Below the pieces are notes generated by a model that saw only the letters and a program-made list of their open reading frames with translations, was not told the origin of the DNA and made no database searches. This document shows, piece by piece, positions 11,677-25,140 of a stretch of DNA of 64,000 nucleotides. The DNA comes from Candolleomyces eurysporus. Lineage: Eukaryota > Basidiomycota > Agaricomycetes > Agaricales > Psathyrellaceae. Every line of letters starts with the position of its first letter. Within the stretch, counting starts at the first letter, position 1. The stretch lies in assembly GCA_027579435.1 (NCBI GenBank), contig JANBPK010000872.1:24968-88967 (forward strand), in the 5' to 3' direction. Made by a program: the position numbers and the translations under genes.

Positions 11677-14600
11677 TTAGAATGACCGCAACGATATCTG
11701 GGGCTTGGCCGCAGGCTGTTGAGCAGCAGCCGCACTTCCGCCCACCGCTTTCCTAATCGACTGCTCCAACATCTCTCTTACCGGAGGTTCCAACTTGGCC
11801 GCAGCATCCTTGAACGCTGCAGGCGATGCCGTCGCAAACGAAAGTAGTTGTGCAATCGTCTGGGTCGAAAGGCTAGCTCCGGGTCCTTGAGCTGGCGGGT
11901 TGGTCGTCAAGAGTAGGGCTATCGTTGGGAGGAGAACGCCCAAAGCTCGAGGTTCTGTAATAAGTTTAACAAGCAAAGTGTCAACATTTGTGCATAGTAT
12001 GGTGCATTAGGAAGAAGAAAGAAAGGGAACATACTGAAATCATCGGGAGTTGCACCAAAGAACGCAGCAAACGCCTTCCAAATCTCGCCGATCGCAGCCA
12101 GTTGAACTTCCGTCAACTTTTGTTCATGGACATACGGTGTCATCTTGGCAACGAACTGGACTAGGCCTGGAATTAGAAGCCGGACACACTGCTTGAGGAT
12201 GGGGATCCCCGCAGATGCAGCAACAATCAGGGTCTTGGCACAGTGTGCTGCTGTTAGCGACGTCTACATCCAACAAGAGAGTTCAGTGAATTAGATGTGT
12301 CCACCAAAGTTCAAAGCTAGTCAATTTAATCATACCTCGTCGTCCGCGTTCAGCTTTTGAGAGATCAGGAAGCAGCAATGCTCAACCGCCTCTCTGCCAA
12401 GTTTGACGTCAGGTGGCACCACTGTAAGGATGAGAACCGTCGCAAGCAAGTTGTTTTTCACTTTCTTCGTTGCAATCGGTCCAGCTCTCGTGCTGCAGAA
12501 AGGTTGGTTTCTGGTTACTACGTGTTCCTTGTCATGTAGACAACGTCGCTTACCTCATTTCATCGATATGATGAAGACTCGCTGAGAGTAGCGCATGGAC
12601 GAGTTGACTGTACGTCTGCTTGTCCGCTGGAGATGCGCAAGGGACACTCAAGAGCGACTTCAGAGCAGGCAAAGTAGGGCCGACTAGGTCGATCTCAGAT
12701 GACTCGTCCTTCAAGAGGTCTACACATAGCGGGACGTTTGAATAACACGGTACTCCTCATCAGTGAGTTGACGTTGGCTTACCGCAGTATAAGAGGAAAG
12801 CAACGCCCCGGATGTCCTCTCTCTGAGAATCTGGTATGGAACCCGCCACCGCGCTAAATGCCGTAACAGCTGCGCTAACTAACGCTGTCTGGTCTTGAGG
12901 TGTCCCTTCTATAGTATATCAGTCAGTAAAAGCATGTTGTAACAGGCAAAGGACCTATGCTTACTGATGATGGTGCTTCTCCCTGACGCACTCGATGAAT
13001 TCTTCAGGATATGCGAACAAACACGTAAACAGTGGGCCTTAGGGGAAGACACAGATAGGACGTCATCGGTCCTAAAAGTGAATCAGCCACATGCACATAC
13101 AACCAACAGGAAGGAAGCTACGTACGTAGAGGCTTGGGTAGCAGCGAACGCCGAAAGCATTTCAACAAGGTGCACCTGGACGTTCGCAGGCTCAGTCATA
13201 GCCAAGCGATACGACAAGCTCGTGAATTCATCGAATATAGTTGGCTCGAGTAAAGCTTTCCCAGAATATTCAGGCCGGACTAGACATTTCAGAGCCCGAA
13301 GTGCTGGAATGACCGTCGACTGTCGCTGACTATTGCCCGATAGATCTTCCGAAGAGGTCGAGAGCGCTTCATAAACCAATCCAAAGATGATAAAGAAGAA
13401 GGCGGTTGGCTCCTTGTTGTTTGGGTTGGGAACAGGAGGCTTGTCGCTCGGGAGGATCTCCCTTCCATCCATTGCTGCCAGCACATGGGGATCACCTGCC
13501 TCCATGATACTTGCGACGGCGGAAAGAATTCTAGGCCATGATTTGGTGAAGTACTGCCCAGCTTGATCAGCATAACGCATGTCTCGCAAACCTGTTCACT
13601 CACTGGTAGCAAGACTTCTTTCCCGAGACTAGAGTAAGAAGAATCCAGGGCAACTGAGGCGGTATCGCTCAGGAACTCGGAATCGATCCGAATTCCCGCG
13701 TAGTCACGCAAGGAAGCGACCCAAAGCGATGCGAGAACCGGTCGATAAGGCCGAACGACTTGCTGCAAGTAATTCTGCTGCATGCTGGAGACCTGAAGCT
13801 GAGCCCACGCCGACAGTGTGGACACCCTGAGCATCGCTGATGCATTAGGGCTCAACTCTCCCGTTTCACCAAGCGAGAGCATGCCAGCATCTGGAACAGC
13901 ACATTAACATTTGGATTACGAGATCGTGTGAAGGTCTAACCTTTGGATTGCTCGAGCGCACTCGTTAAGAGCTTGAGGATGCGCCCCATTCTGCCTACGT
14001 CCTTTACAACTCCACATCCAACAAAGATGGCGCATGCATTGACAGCTGAGGCCAGGATCTCGGGCGTAGAATCTGAAGAGAACGCTGGGGTCAAAGCTGC
14101 AGTAATCGGAGCCTGGTGTTGCTCGAGCAGAAGGGCATCATCGTATGCTGGATCCGGAGACGAAGAGAAAACCTTGCAGCCCCGAGTTCAGCGGCTTGAA
14201 CTGATTTGAGCAGGGAGATCTTACCTGGATAACGTCCCTGAGGACAACCAGTCCCTCTAACCTAATCTCTGTTACATATGCCGCAGATGCTGTAAATGCC
14301 ATCTTGATCAAATCCCCAACTCGAGTATACAGCAAGCCCTTTGTCGGAATGCCGAGTTTGCGGGCAATAATCGCGTTCGTATGCTCTTGACGTCCACTCT
14401 TGGCAGCAATAGTGCAAATTTGATGGAGGCACTGTAGCGCGAAAAGTTGTGTCCGCCACCTGGACGTCAAACGCCCTGTAGTTGTCGTGGTACTAGCGCC
14501 AACATTCAACGACTCTCCTTCATCATCTCGCAGTCCTTGCCCAGAAGCAGCCTCTACAACCTGTTGAGTAGCCGTCGTCCGCGCCATAATCCTCTGACAC

Positions 14601-17600
14601 AAATCGATCCAGGCTGAGGGGTTGTAAATCACCGTCTGCTGCAACCAACTCGTGATCACATTCCTCACCCCCTCTACAGACGAATCATCATCCAACATCC
14701 CAAACAAGTCCTCCACGAGCCGGTCGCCACCAAGCTTCGACATCGCCAACGCATCCTTCTGAACGAGCTGATATAAGGCATTGATCGACGCCAATTTCAA
14801 CGGTCTCCTCGAAGACGACAAATATTCCCTGAACGTCTTGACGAGATCAGGAATATCCGCGTGTTCAGGTGCGAACATGAGGAAATGTTGAGTACACTTG
14901 ATCGACTCCACCCGCATGCCTTCATCGTCTTCCAACGAGAATTCGTGAACGAGGTTAAGGATGAGTGTCCTAATCCGAGCCGACTCTTGAATATCCGGTC
15001 CCAACACGTTGATAAGGGCGTCGATAATCTGGCAAATAACAGGGTATGCCGGGTTGTCTCCACTGATATTCGAATTCCCAAGCGTCCCTCCCTCTCGTTC
15101 ATGCGACTCCACAAGGTAAAGCTTGAGCAGCAAACCGAGGGTGCCCGAAACATGCGGTCCATACGCCAAACTCGCAGCATTGATAACCCTCGCAAGAGCA
15201 TTCAGCGCCCAGAAATGAACCACAGGATGCGGATCATTGCTCAACGACATCAACACGTTATTCGTCGTTTTGAGCAGGGCCCCCGCCGCCAACCCTCCTA
15301 CATGGCTATAAATCGACCCGAAAGCCAAAGCACACCCAGCCCTCCCGTACGGATTCCTATTCGACACGACTTGGTCCACCAAGTTCTTGATCGCGTTGGT
15401 GAGGAAGTTCGTTCCTGACAGACTAGCCAGCCGCCCAATGGACTCGCTCCCCGCTGACCGGAGGACCAGATCCCCATCGATAATTGCGTCCATGAGAAGC
15501 GGAGACAGAAGGTTCGCGATCTTCTCGTTTCCCCACGTTTCCTTCGTCTGCCGGGAATACGAAGTCATCGCGACTCGAAGCGACATGTCGAGCGCAACTG
15601 TCGCATTGATGAAAACAGCAGACCGCCTCCCCGCATTCTTTTCCAGCCTTGGAGACCGAACGGACTCGATCAGTTGTGTGACGATCTTGCCTGTTGCTGT
15701 CAAGTCTTGTAAGGGTGCAAGACGCGAGAAGAGTTCGATCGCGGCGTCGACGACAGCTGTTCCTGGTGGTGGAGGTTCGTTAAGCTGGTAGTCCGTTTCT
15801 GTAATCTTGGATTGGCACAAGGATAGTGGATCATGCTCGCACGCTCCAAACAGCGGTTTGCGAAGCTAGAATAAAACGCACTTCAGCCAATATTCTTAGT
15901 TAAAAGCAAGGAAGTCATTACCAAGGTTTCGATGGAAGCCTCCACAGAGTCCCTATTCAAATAATCTTGATTTCCAGGCAACTGTTGTCCCTCGACGTCG
16001 ATCCCACCAAAGTCCACAATATCATTGAATGTAACACCATAGGCATACCCATCAGTGCTATGCCAAACGGACGTGAAGCTGCCCGACGAGGACGCAATGG
16101 CAGCTTGAACGGACGACCCCGCATAGCCTTCCGGACTAGCAAACAACGACACCGCAGATTGCAGCAGCACAAGCTGCGTCGATTCCGCGATACTGCTAAA
16201 GCCCAATGCACTGAAACACTGGTACACCCTCCGACGAAGCAGCGCCTCCCGATCCCGCATCGACAATCCCTTGCGAGGGGCCAACTGTGGCTGCGAATCC
16301 GCCGGATCCTCAACATTCTGCGAAACAAAGTTGTTCGCGAACGAGAGTGCATTGCTCAACACGGACGCAATCCTTCTCGCAACATCGAGGGTGACCAAAG
16401 TCGCGCTGTTGTATTGGAGGAACGAGAGTATGGCTCCAAGTGCACTTTCCCGAACGTGCAGCAAGAAGAGCCATTCCGCAACCGACCGAGTGGCTCCAGT
16501 GACATTATCCTTGTTCGTCGGTTTGGGGAGTGCGTTTCTCCAAAGAACGAGAAGTTGGGGGAGGTGCGGGCGGACGAAGTTGGGGCCGAGGGCCATCAGG
16601 GCTGAAATGAGTGTCCAGGCGACTTCGATCTCGACGCCAGCGATCGCCAAATCGTGTTCGGCGGCTTTCTTGAGGAGTTGCGTCGACATGTCGAGAACCT
16701 TGGCGCTGACGTCGTAGGAGACATACAATGGTCGTTCTGGGATGATGGAAACCAAGCCAGCTAGGCCATATGCGTGGCCGAGCGCGCGCGCAGGTACATC
16801 TTGAGACGCCGCCGGCGTGAGGAGCGTACCCAGGTCCCGTTGCAGCTTCTCCATGACGGTCAATATCGCCTTGGGTAAACGGAGCGGCGTCGAATAACAG
16901 AAACATCGTAGTGCCCAGGCTGCGTTCACGCGAACACTATGGCTAGGGTGCGAGAGGAGGGTGACCAAGGGGTCGGCCAGTGCATCCTAGCAAAGATACA
17001 TTTGAGCGACTTGATCAAGTGATAATGAAGTAGCGACCTACCTGGACTGGGGGTGGAGCATTCCCGAGTTGCTGGAGCAACCCTGCAACTTCGCGCAAGA
17101 CAATGACAAGGACTGCAGATGGGGGAGCGACTTTACCAGGCATCATGGCAGGCCACCTCTTTAGATAGAGAGTAGCGAGCTCTTTGATAGCACTGATCTG
17201 GCCTTGCTCACTCAACATCCTGACTCCAATCAAGTCTCTAAGCAGGATAGAAACCAACTTCCGGGTAAGAAGTGTTTCGTAGCGGTTGAGGCCGTTCCTA
17301 GGATACATAACGACCTCGGTCAAGAGGTGCGATACGATGAGCGAAAAGTTGTTCTCGACGAAGGTGGCTCCGAGCTTGTTGAATAGTGCTGCATAGAAAT
17401 CGAAAATGCCAATACGAATCTTGCGAGACAAATGATGTCGATTGAGTTGGTTCGACAACAAGAGCAGCATTTCCGTGGGTGTCGTCATAGCCTTCAAGGT
17501 TTCTGCTACGTTGTGAGCAGATATCCCTGGTTCGTCCTCTTCAGCCCCCTGCTCCTTCTTTGCTTTTTGAACCGATTCTGGAACGGGAACGGGGCGTTCT

Positions 17601-18686
17601 ACTTGGGTAAGCGAAAGCATATGTCCAACGAGCTGCGCATGGGCTTGACGAGTGATCTGATCCACGTTCTCCAGATTTTTGGCGGAAAGCTGGAGGATGT
17701 TCTCAATCTCGCTTTGCGTTGGGTGAGGCGCGTCTGGCTCGGAGTAAATGGTGATCATGACCTGCGTTGCTATCAGAAATTGTTATACAATACGGGCAGA
17801 AGTACCAACCTGAGAGGCCCCTCTTTGGACAGGCAGCGATTTATCAGTCAGTCCATTTCTCATCTGCTTCAAGATGTCTTTGATGTTGGCTTCAGGGACA
17901 GCTTTTTTCGCTGTCGAAAGGGATTTTTGCAGAGCCATCAATGCTTGATAGCGTAGAAGTGGTGACTACTTGGATGATGAGCAAGGGTTTCATGGTAGGC
18001 CGAGGGACGCACATTCGAAGACCTGTATGTCTTGACAGTCACAGTCGCGATATCCGCCATGAAAGACATAACCTGTGGAGAGTTCTTAGTAACAGTTTTG
18101 ACTGAAGTATCGAGTACGCACTTGAGATCCAAACACCGCCATTATATCCCCAATGCAAGACCACGCAGCACTAGATACGCATTCAGACGTTGGTTCTGTA
18201 CATGATTTGACTGCGAACCTACACACATCTTCGATGTATCTTTGTCTGTGACCTTGAANTCGCCAACCAGCTTCATCAGGGCCTGCAACGTATCGAACAT
18301 AGTTCTGGTTTCGCCTCTAGTGTACAGGGTCACGAAACATCGTCCAATTGCGCGTCGGTAGGCTCTGCCGGGGGATGGATATTTATCGGGCGAGGAGATA
18401 ATCTTGAGCAAGTCGGCTTCAATTTCTGTTTGTTTCGCTTTGAGATCTCCCTACAGCCAAGTGTTAATGTCAACATACCACAGTGTAAGCTANTGACATA
18501 CAATGGATGCATCCTGTAGTTTCTTCTCCGTTGCGCAAAGCCATTGCANTACGTAGAGCTCGCCTGCNTCCGCAAGGACTTCGGACTAGAGNNNAATCCA
18601 GGAACCACTTTAGTAGTATAAAATGAGACGATCAAGCCAAAGCGTACCTCTTCCAGTGGATCTATGTTTACTGGATCGCTTGACAT
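11677..18686 (-). CDS. LAA1: HEAT-repeat protein, Laa1/HEATR5-like
   Basis: Very large alpha-solenoid protein (about 2,000 residues, many short introns). Laa1 in yeast and HEATR5 in animals bind the AP-1 clathrin adaptor and act in trafficking between trans-Golgi and endosomes. It begins at 18686 with MSSDPVNIDPLEE. The next exons read SPGRAYRRAIGRCFVTLYTRG and later GSVYS-like and HEAT motifs, for example PHPVVHFWALNALARVINAAS and LSHPSHSVRVNAAWALRCF. It ends with a Leu-rich C-terminus at 11677. Helical repeats run the whole length and no catalytic domain is seen. The assignment to Laa1/HEATR5 rests on length, N-terminal pattern and repeat type rather than a unique motif. Several Ns near the N-terminus (18259-18593) blur exon borders. 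Confidence 0.82.
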
Positions 18687-19216
18687 GGTGAGATGCCCTC
18701 AATCTCACTCTATTGAACGAGCAACCAGGCTTCAATAGGTAGTTCAGTTGGGGAATATATTGAGAATATNAGAAGCTGGTGCGTCCCGTACACCAGATAT
18801 ACCGCGACAAACGGATAGTATGAGCTTGGAGTGAGCGCTCGACCCGGNCTTTCGACCTCAAGCATCTCTTTGGCGGGACAAATAGATGTCAATATTGACC
18901 GGCAACCACGGCCCGGTCTAGCCTGTACCTGCAACGANCCTGCATGGTTACCANCNNCTGGGCTGTTCAATCCCAGTAATTTGGGACCTCTGGAANCNNA
19001 NTNNNCGNTATACAGAGACTTTCGGGATATTTGTTTGCTTTGACAGTCCACGGCCGGCCCCGAGCGCGTGTGACATTTNNANGGAGGTATCGATCACGTG
19101 CACGTGTCGCGTCCAGAAATGAGCGCTATGTACCNNTCCGTCCTTTCTCTTCCCTTTTCGTNCTCGGTTTTCTCCTTTTATTGCCGTCTCGCGTCCTCTA
19201 GGCGGGGACATAGTCC
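18687..19216. promoter_or_regulatory. Divergent promoter, Laa1 / RTC4-like
   Basis: A 530-base region between two start codons, with many N characters between 18770 and 19165. It contains a back-to-back E-box, CACGTGCACGTG, at 19095-19106. Sequence quality is too poor to place a TATA box. Confidence 0.5.
19095..19106. promoter_or_regulatory. Tandem CACGTG E-box
   Basis: Two directly abutting CACGTG hexamers form a 12-base palindrome. This is a classic site for bHLH factors such as the Cbf1/Pho4/SREBP classes. It is about 110 bases from the RTC4-like start and 410 from the Laa1 start. Binding is inferred. Confidence 0.5.
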
Positions 19217-22200
19217 ATGGAGGCGGCGAGGAATAGACAACGCAGCGGTGGGACCGACCTTTCGACGGATCCCCATTATCGTCTGGCGCGTCCGACNGGG
19301 TCCCAGAGTAGCCAACAGAGCCGGAATGCCTTTGGTGGGAAGATCATGGGTTCCAGCTTCTGTCAGACCCCAAGGAAGCCGAAGAAACAAATNCCAGTGG
19401 TGTCTTCCAGCGATCACGACGACCTTTCAAGTGATGACCAGCTCGATTCTTTCTCCGAGCATCAGGGTTCACCCAAGAGGAAGAAGAGGAAGGAGAACAA
19501 GGCTTTTGTAGACGAAAACGGGAAACAGCACGCTTATCACCCAGACTTTCCTCCTGATAGGGCGAATGCGTGGAAGAACCTCAAGTTCAAGAAGANCAAA
19601 CAGACCGACGGGTCAGAACCAGNCGCCTCTGAGATCATAGAAGTGGTNTCCGATGGCAACTCAAACAGTCGTAAAACTAAAGGCGACAAGTTGGTGAAGA
19701 AGATGAAACCCGCTGGATCTTCTTCCCATGATAAGATGGCAACTCGCGGGCGACCGTTACGCGACCAAAACTCGACCGCCGTCCGGGAGATGTCTTCCTC
19801 ACCACCCCGACCTCCTCCCCCACGTCCGAAACCACGACCCGTNGGACCGACGAAAGCATCCCAAGCTAAACAATCCAACCCTGCTCCTCGACGATCTAGT
19901 CGGAATAGCAAGTCTTCGGATGCCAGAGAACCGTCAGTGGAGATAGTANNNCANTCTCACCAGTCTGTTCGCCGGGGANCTGTCGCCCAACCATTCCCCA
20001 TGCCCTACTCCCCTGTCACGTCNTCAGCAACGTCTGTTCCNGCAAGCACCCTCTCATTGCAACCTAAACCATTTCCTGGNCGAAACTTGACACCACCCCG
20101 GTCCCCTCCTTCGAGGATCACCCAGACACGGGCGGCAAAGCCTTTCCCGATGGCAGCTTCACCAACATCAAAGGTGAATAAAGGGAAAGGCAAGCACAGA
20201 ACGGTCGTCACCAGCGATCCAGAATCGGACCAAGACGACAGCGTTCAGGCAAAGGCAGCACCTTTCCCTTTGGCTATGACGTTCTTCGACGATCCAGGAG
20301 GGTCCAAAGATTCCCGGGCTGCGGGATCCTCCAAAGCGCGCAGGAAATCCAGAAGGGCTCATAGCGAATCGGATGAGGATGAGGATGAGGACGGCATACA
20401 GGGAAAGGTCGCGCCTTTTCCTCTTGGTACTCAGTTCTTCCACGANATTGGTTCACCTACCACCGCAAGGCATTTCAAGTCTCAGAAGAAACGGCTTTCG
20501 GAAGGTTTGGACTCCGATGACCCGTCACCTAGGAAGCGGTCTAAAGGCGACGCTAGGTGCGTTGAGCGATTNNTNNTCGTCCACACAATCTTACGTCTGA
20601 CCTTAGCCTGTTTGACGACGACGACGACGAGCCTTTCGAGGAAGAGTCCTGTAAGTGTCTTTGCATGCCTTCATCGTGAGGATCTAAACTAACGGGCGCC
20701 TTTTCAGTCTTCATTTCGTCGACTACGGATCCCAAGACTCTCTGCCCGTATTGCGATAATCCATTACCATCATCGCCATCTCCAGCTCTTGTCAAGATGC
20801 TGGAAGCTATGCTCGGGAAATCGTATCGCGATCCTCGTCCAGCAAACCCTCTCGGTCGGAAAGCTCCGTTCGCCACCTTTATCGATCTGTGTCACAGACA
20901 CCAATTCGAATCTAAGATTCTTCCCGAGGCAGAGAAGAAGGGATGGCCCAAGGTCATCGATTGGGACAGTCTCTCTGCGCGTATCGAGAATATGCAATCT
21001 GAGCTTCAGAAGCTCATTGACGATACAAGCGATAAAGGACCTCGCTCGCGTAGTCCCTTCTGGCAGGATATTATGAAGGCTATCAAGGTTAAGGGTCTAC
21101 GGGCGGCTACCGGTGTGAAAGACCAGTTCGAGAATTTCGAGAAGACGCAGCCTGGATAGTATGTTCCTTCCACTACCCATTCATGATTTGCCCTGCATGC
21201 TGATCATACCGTCTTCTCTGCGTAGTTACGGAGAGCTTGGCACTGTTATTATCAACCAGACGCTGTACGACATGTTTCCCCCGGCCTCCATTCAAGCGCA
21301 AGCGATAGCACCTCTTGGTGCCGAAGAGTTCCTGCAACGAATCCTCATACCTGAGGCTGCCCTCCGCCTTATCATGGAAGATAAGGGCCTCAAAGGCAGC
21401 TCTGGCCGACAAACCGCCCTGCAAGTCCTACGCGAGAGCTCGTCGTACGGTGTGGCGATGTTCCCAGCTGACGGTACAGACCCAATGGGAGGAGGAGGGA
21501 GGAAGTCGACGAAGAATGAAGAAGGGCTTACCGCTGGCGAGACGATCATCATGGAACGGGCGAGGAGGCGGAGGAAGGAGATTGAGGAGGAGGATGCGAG
21601 GGAGGAGGCGGCGGAGGCAGAGAGGGCTCGGATGATGCAAGTCGATACGGTGCAGCAGAAGTCGAAACCCAGACCAAGACCTCGCCCGGTGGGCAAGGGA
21701 GCGAGCAAGTCGAGTATGATGGACTTGTCCAAGACCGATGACGAGAATATCTTCACTGCAGATGAAAGCGATGGACGACCAGAGCACCGCGATACCGATC
21801 CCATTGAGGTTGATGTTACCGACTATGGGGCAGATCACTCCGAGTCAGACGCGGATTCGGAGATTATTGTGTCGAGTCGACCTCAGCGGACGCGCAAGTC
21901 TCGATCTCCGCCGTTGGTAAGGGATGACAGGAAGAGCAAGCGGAGTACAAGTAGCAGAGCCGGCTCGGTGAAACCATCCCGGCCTCGCAAAGCGTCCTCC
22001 TCCGTCAATGGGTGGAGCTCGAACTACGACTCGGAATATAAGAGGAAGAGTGCCAACGTTGCTCGAAACCGCCGGCGCCGTCAAGAAACCCGACGAGAGG
22101 AGTCGGACGGGGATCCAGATTCTGAGGTCCCGTCGATCGTGGAAATAGACCCAGATGATGCCCCAGCGAGTAATGCGAAGACTCCTAAGCCGCGGATGAA

Positions 22201-22671
22201 GAATTCTGCCATGAGGAAACCTTTGCTAGTCGAAGATGAAGCTACTCCCAGGCCCTCACGGTCAATAGCACCTTCGAGTTCGCAAGCAGATCTGCCACCC
22301 TTGCTTAAAGCAAAGGCGCTTGCTGAGGCGAGGAAGAAGGCGGCCGCCGCAGTAAAGGATCCCGACGTCGACGAAGACGAAAAGGATAGAAGGTAAGCGT
22401 GTAGGATCTTTTTGCTGTTCTTTCGCTGACTTTCTTTCTCGATAGCATTCCAGTAAATTCACGTCAGGCTCAGGGTGGAAAGGGAAAGTGGGTTCACAGT
22501 ATGCGAGCTGACTATCTTGGCAAAAACAAAAAGTCGAGCCAGGAAGATTCTTCTGAAGACGAGGACGATTCTCAGCCTGACAAGGACAAGTCTCATAGTT
22601 GGCTTTTGAGTGAATCGTCGTCCAATAATTCCACCCCTCGACATCCTCGTAGTCGAAGTGGGATGCGTTAA
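19217..22671 (+). CDS. RTC4-domain nuclear protein with repeated PFP motifs
   Basis: Yeast Rtc4 was named for an effect on telomere capping; the domain's biochemistry is unclear. The N-terminal 440 residues are basic, Ser/Pro-rich and disordered, with at least five short PFP motifs (QPFPMPYSP, KPFP, KPFPMAASP, APFPLAMTFF, APFPLGTQFF). An intron from about 20555 to 20610 restores an Asp run (SLFDDDDDEPFEEES). The RTC4 domain follows: LCPYCDNPLP, FIDLCHRHQFESKILPEAEKKGW-type, DWDSL, then YYGELG, EFLQRILIPEAALRLIMED and a Ser-Tyr-Gly end. The C-terminal third is charged, with KR-rich nuclear-signal-like stretches. Several in-frame Ns mark poor sequence. The last exon ends at 22671. Confidence 0.85.
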
Positions 22672-23137
22672 CTGCTGCTTCTTTTATTTTTATTTGCTAC
22701 GATCCCATTCCCCTTTGTTCACTTGCCTTCGACTTTTTATCTCTTGATCCTGCATTCACCCTCCGGACATACCACACATGCATGCATATATAGGCCATAA
22801 GCACTTCATTTCTCGAGTTGGCATTTTCATGAACATTCCCAGACTAAAAATCTTTAATTACTCTCATTCTATTGCTCCTTAATTTTATTCTATGCCCAAT
22901 TGTACATCCCCCAGACTTAGACTTATTTAGACGTCTAATGCGAAGCATTGCTTTGACGCCCATCATCGATGGCATTTGACGTACGATGCATATACGCTTC
23001 TTTCAAGTATTTAATATTAATTTGCGTCGAGAAATCGCTCAGGCCTTTCTTCCTCTTTACCAAGTCCTCCTTTTCGTCCCCCGCTCCACCCCTCCTTTTT
23101 TTTTGCTGCTCGACGGCTGAAATTGCGCCTCAAAACG
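22672..23137. other. Intergenic region
   Basis: About 465 bases that are AT-rich on the left (3' UTR-like) and pyrimidine-rich near 23040-23110, just before the next ATG, as in many fungal promoters. No coding exon is seen. Confidence 0.45.
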
Positions 23138-24741
23138 ATGCTGTCACGTCGTGGAAGCTCCACAACCGCCCTGGTCTCCAAAGCCTCTCGAGAATACGGC
23201 CGTATCAGTCTTCGGGCAGTCTCAGACGGTCCTCGTCTCCCCGCGGAGCTCTTCGACAACATCATCTATTTTTTTGTGGAAGCTGTCGCCCAGCGAAGGC
23301 AGTTCAAGGACGTCAGGCTATACTACGCCGACATCGTCTGCCTCCGACTTTGCTCTCGCGCATTTAATCACTCTACGCTGCGCCATGCCTTTAGGACGAC
23401 GGTGATCCTTAACTCTGGGATATGGTTCGGTGTGTGCAAGCTGCTATATGCGAAAGCGGAGGAGGGAAGGTCTGGAGGGGTGCTTGCTGGGTTTGCATGG
23501 GTTCGGTGAGTGTTTTTTCGACTTGCGTTCCGGCTCGTGGGTATTGGCAGCTTATATGCGCGGGCTTCATTGTTAGAGAGTTGGAGATTCGGGATATCGC
23601 AGATGTCCTGACGAGCCCCACTCATATACTGCGTTTCGACGCTCTGGTCTCGCTCTCTCTCGACTTTGCAAGGCAAGGACTCAACACGCAACTCGATTGC
23701 GTCAAAAGGTTCTTTTCTGTCTTCGACACGGCCGCGGATACCCTCGATTCGGACTCGACGGCATTGGCCTCTCATGGAATCTCCCAAAGCCTCAGGCATC
23801 TGAGGTTTACAAAATTGCCAGCGATAGAGATTTCCTTGCTTCGATTCATCGCTCGCGTTTTCCCTGCACTGGTCTCACTGGAAATTGACTCTGCTTCTCG
23901 CTTGAACGTGGGCTGCTGCACCGGCTGCTTCGAGGATAGCTTGACCTTGACTGTTCATTCGCCCGTGTCCCGAAGGTTTCACAGCGCGGAGGCTCTTGCA
24001 GTAAGACTATCTTCTTTCTTCCTTATGGACTCGCAAATGCTCAGAGACAATTCTTTCTTTTACTGTATCCTCTGACCGCGATTGAAGATGGCTTATGGCG
24101 AAGCGCTTCAGCCTCTCACCTCTCTCAAACGTCTCTACCTTGGCATCTTCCTGTCTCCTGAAGAACTCGTCGAGAATCACGTCGACTTTCTTAGCTCCGC
24201 CACTGTCAAGGTACTCAACGTCCTGGAGAAAATGTCACAGCAGGACTGCGAAAAATGCCAGGCTCTCTTCGAGCCCTTGGCATACCAGGAGCTGTTAGCT
24301 AGCCTGCGAGTCGCTCAATACGTCAAATCCCTTGAAACCATCGGTTGGGAAACTTGGTGCGATTATTCCAATCGTACGCATTATGGAGGCCAAAGACGAC
24401 CTGTGGACGACCAACTCGAGGGAGCGTTGGAAGGTAGTCATACGGTGATCAGAGTAAATTCGAAAGCATCACGTGCAGAGGAGTTGGAGGGAGGTAGCCA
24501 GGACCTGGCCATGGAGGTCGAGGACGACGCTGGGAGTAGTCAGGCTAGTGACGCGAGCTCGGTATCCCAGTCCTCTTCGACTATGGACTCGGACTCTCAG
24601 GTGTCTATTGCTCCCTACCTCAACGGAGACAAAGGAGGACGGCCTGGAATCCCAAGAGCAGGATTCAGGCTCAACATGAAGGTCATACGGGAAGCCCAAC
24701 GCGTTCGAATTCAACGTTTAGAACCAAACCTTAACCAATAG
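23138..24741 (+). CDS. F-box-like / leucine-rich hypothetical protein
   Basis: Three exons join in phase: 23138 to about 23505, then from VRELEIRDI near 23570, then from MAYGEALQPL at 24088. The N-terminus has LPAELFDNIIYFFVEA...VCLRLCSRAFNHSTLRHAFRT, which has the spacing of a fungal F-box (Leu-Pro, later a Cys-Arg-x-Phe block). The middle contains leucine-rich segments (LVSLSLDF, SLRHLRFTKLPAI, LVSLEIDSAS, LKRLYLGIF). The tail of about 90 residues is acidic and Ser-rich, then basic. If it is an F-box protein it would bind Skp1 in an SCF ubiquitin ligase; the target is unknown. The first ATG of the open frame is at 23138. Function is inferred from pattern only. Confidence 0.65.
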
Positions 24742-25140
24742 ATTCAGACATACGGATAAAGCGACGGACGCTATCTTAATTCATTGCACTTCGAATCACT
24801 CTGTATCAGTACCATTTTCCTGTAGTTTTAGTGGCAACATCCACTGTGAGTCCAATTGGCCGCCGTAGAATGCAGAGATCATTGTCCTCGAACAGGGAGA
24901 CGGAACAAAGAAGCACAGGTCCCGAACACATTAAACACCACGAGTCAACAACGCAGACGCGCTATGGTAGACAATGGACCTTGACTTCGGGAAAGGGGCC
25001 TGTGGCAGAAAGGTTGTTATGGTCAATACATCCCCGAGATATATATAAAGGGACCTGCCTCTCTTACATCGGCCCCTCCGACGTTGTCGAGCACCTCATA
25101 TCCCCTCGACCGTTTGCGTGCCCACAGCTCATTCAAGCCA
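24742..25140. promoter_or_regulatory. Promoter region of the Ser-rich unknown
   Basis: A 399-base stretch with a strong TATATAAAG at 25042-25050. An open frame continues upstream from 25141 to 24831, but it lacks an early ATG and crosses the TATA box, so it is read as untranslated. Confidence 0.6.
25042..25050 (+). promoter_or_regulatory. TATA box
   Basis: TATATAAAG lies about 90 bases before the ATG at 25141. It fixes the likely transcription start near 25075 and so decides the start codon of the downstream gene. Confidence 0.6.

Noticed and set aside
14861..16717. Plus-strand open frames inside the Laa1-like gene
   Set aside because: They are antisense to clear HEAT-repeat exons and carry no domain of their own.
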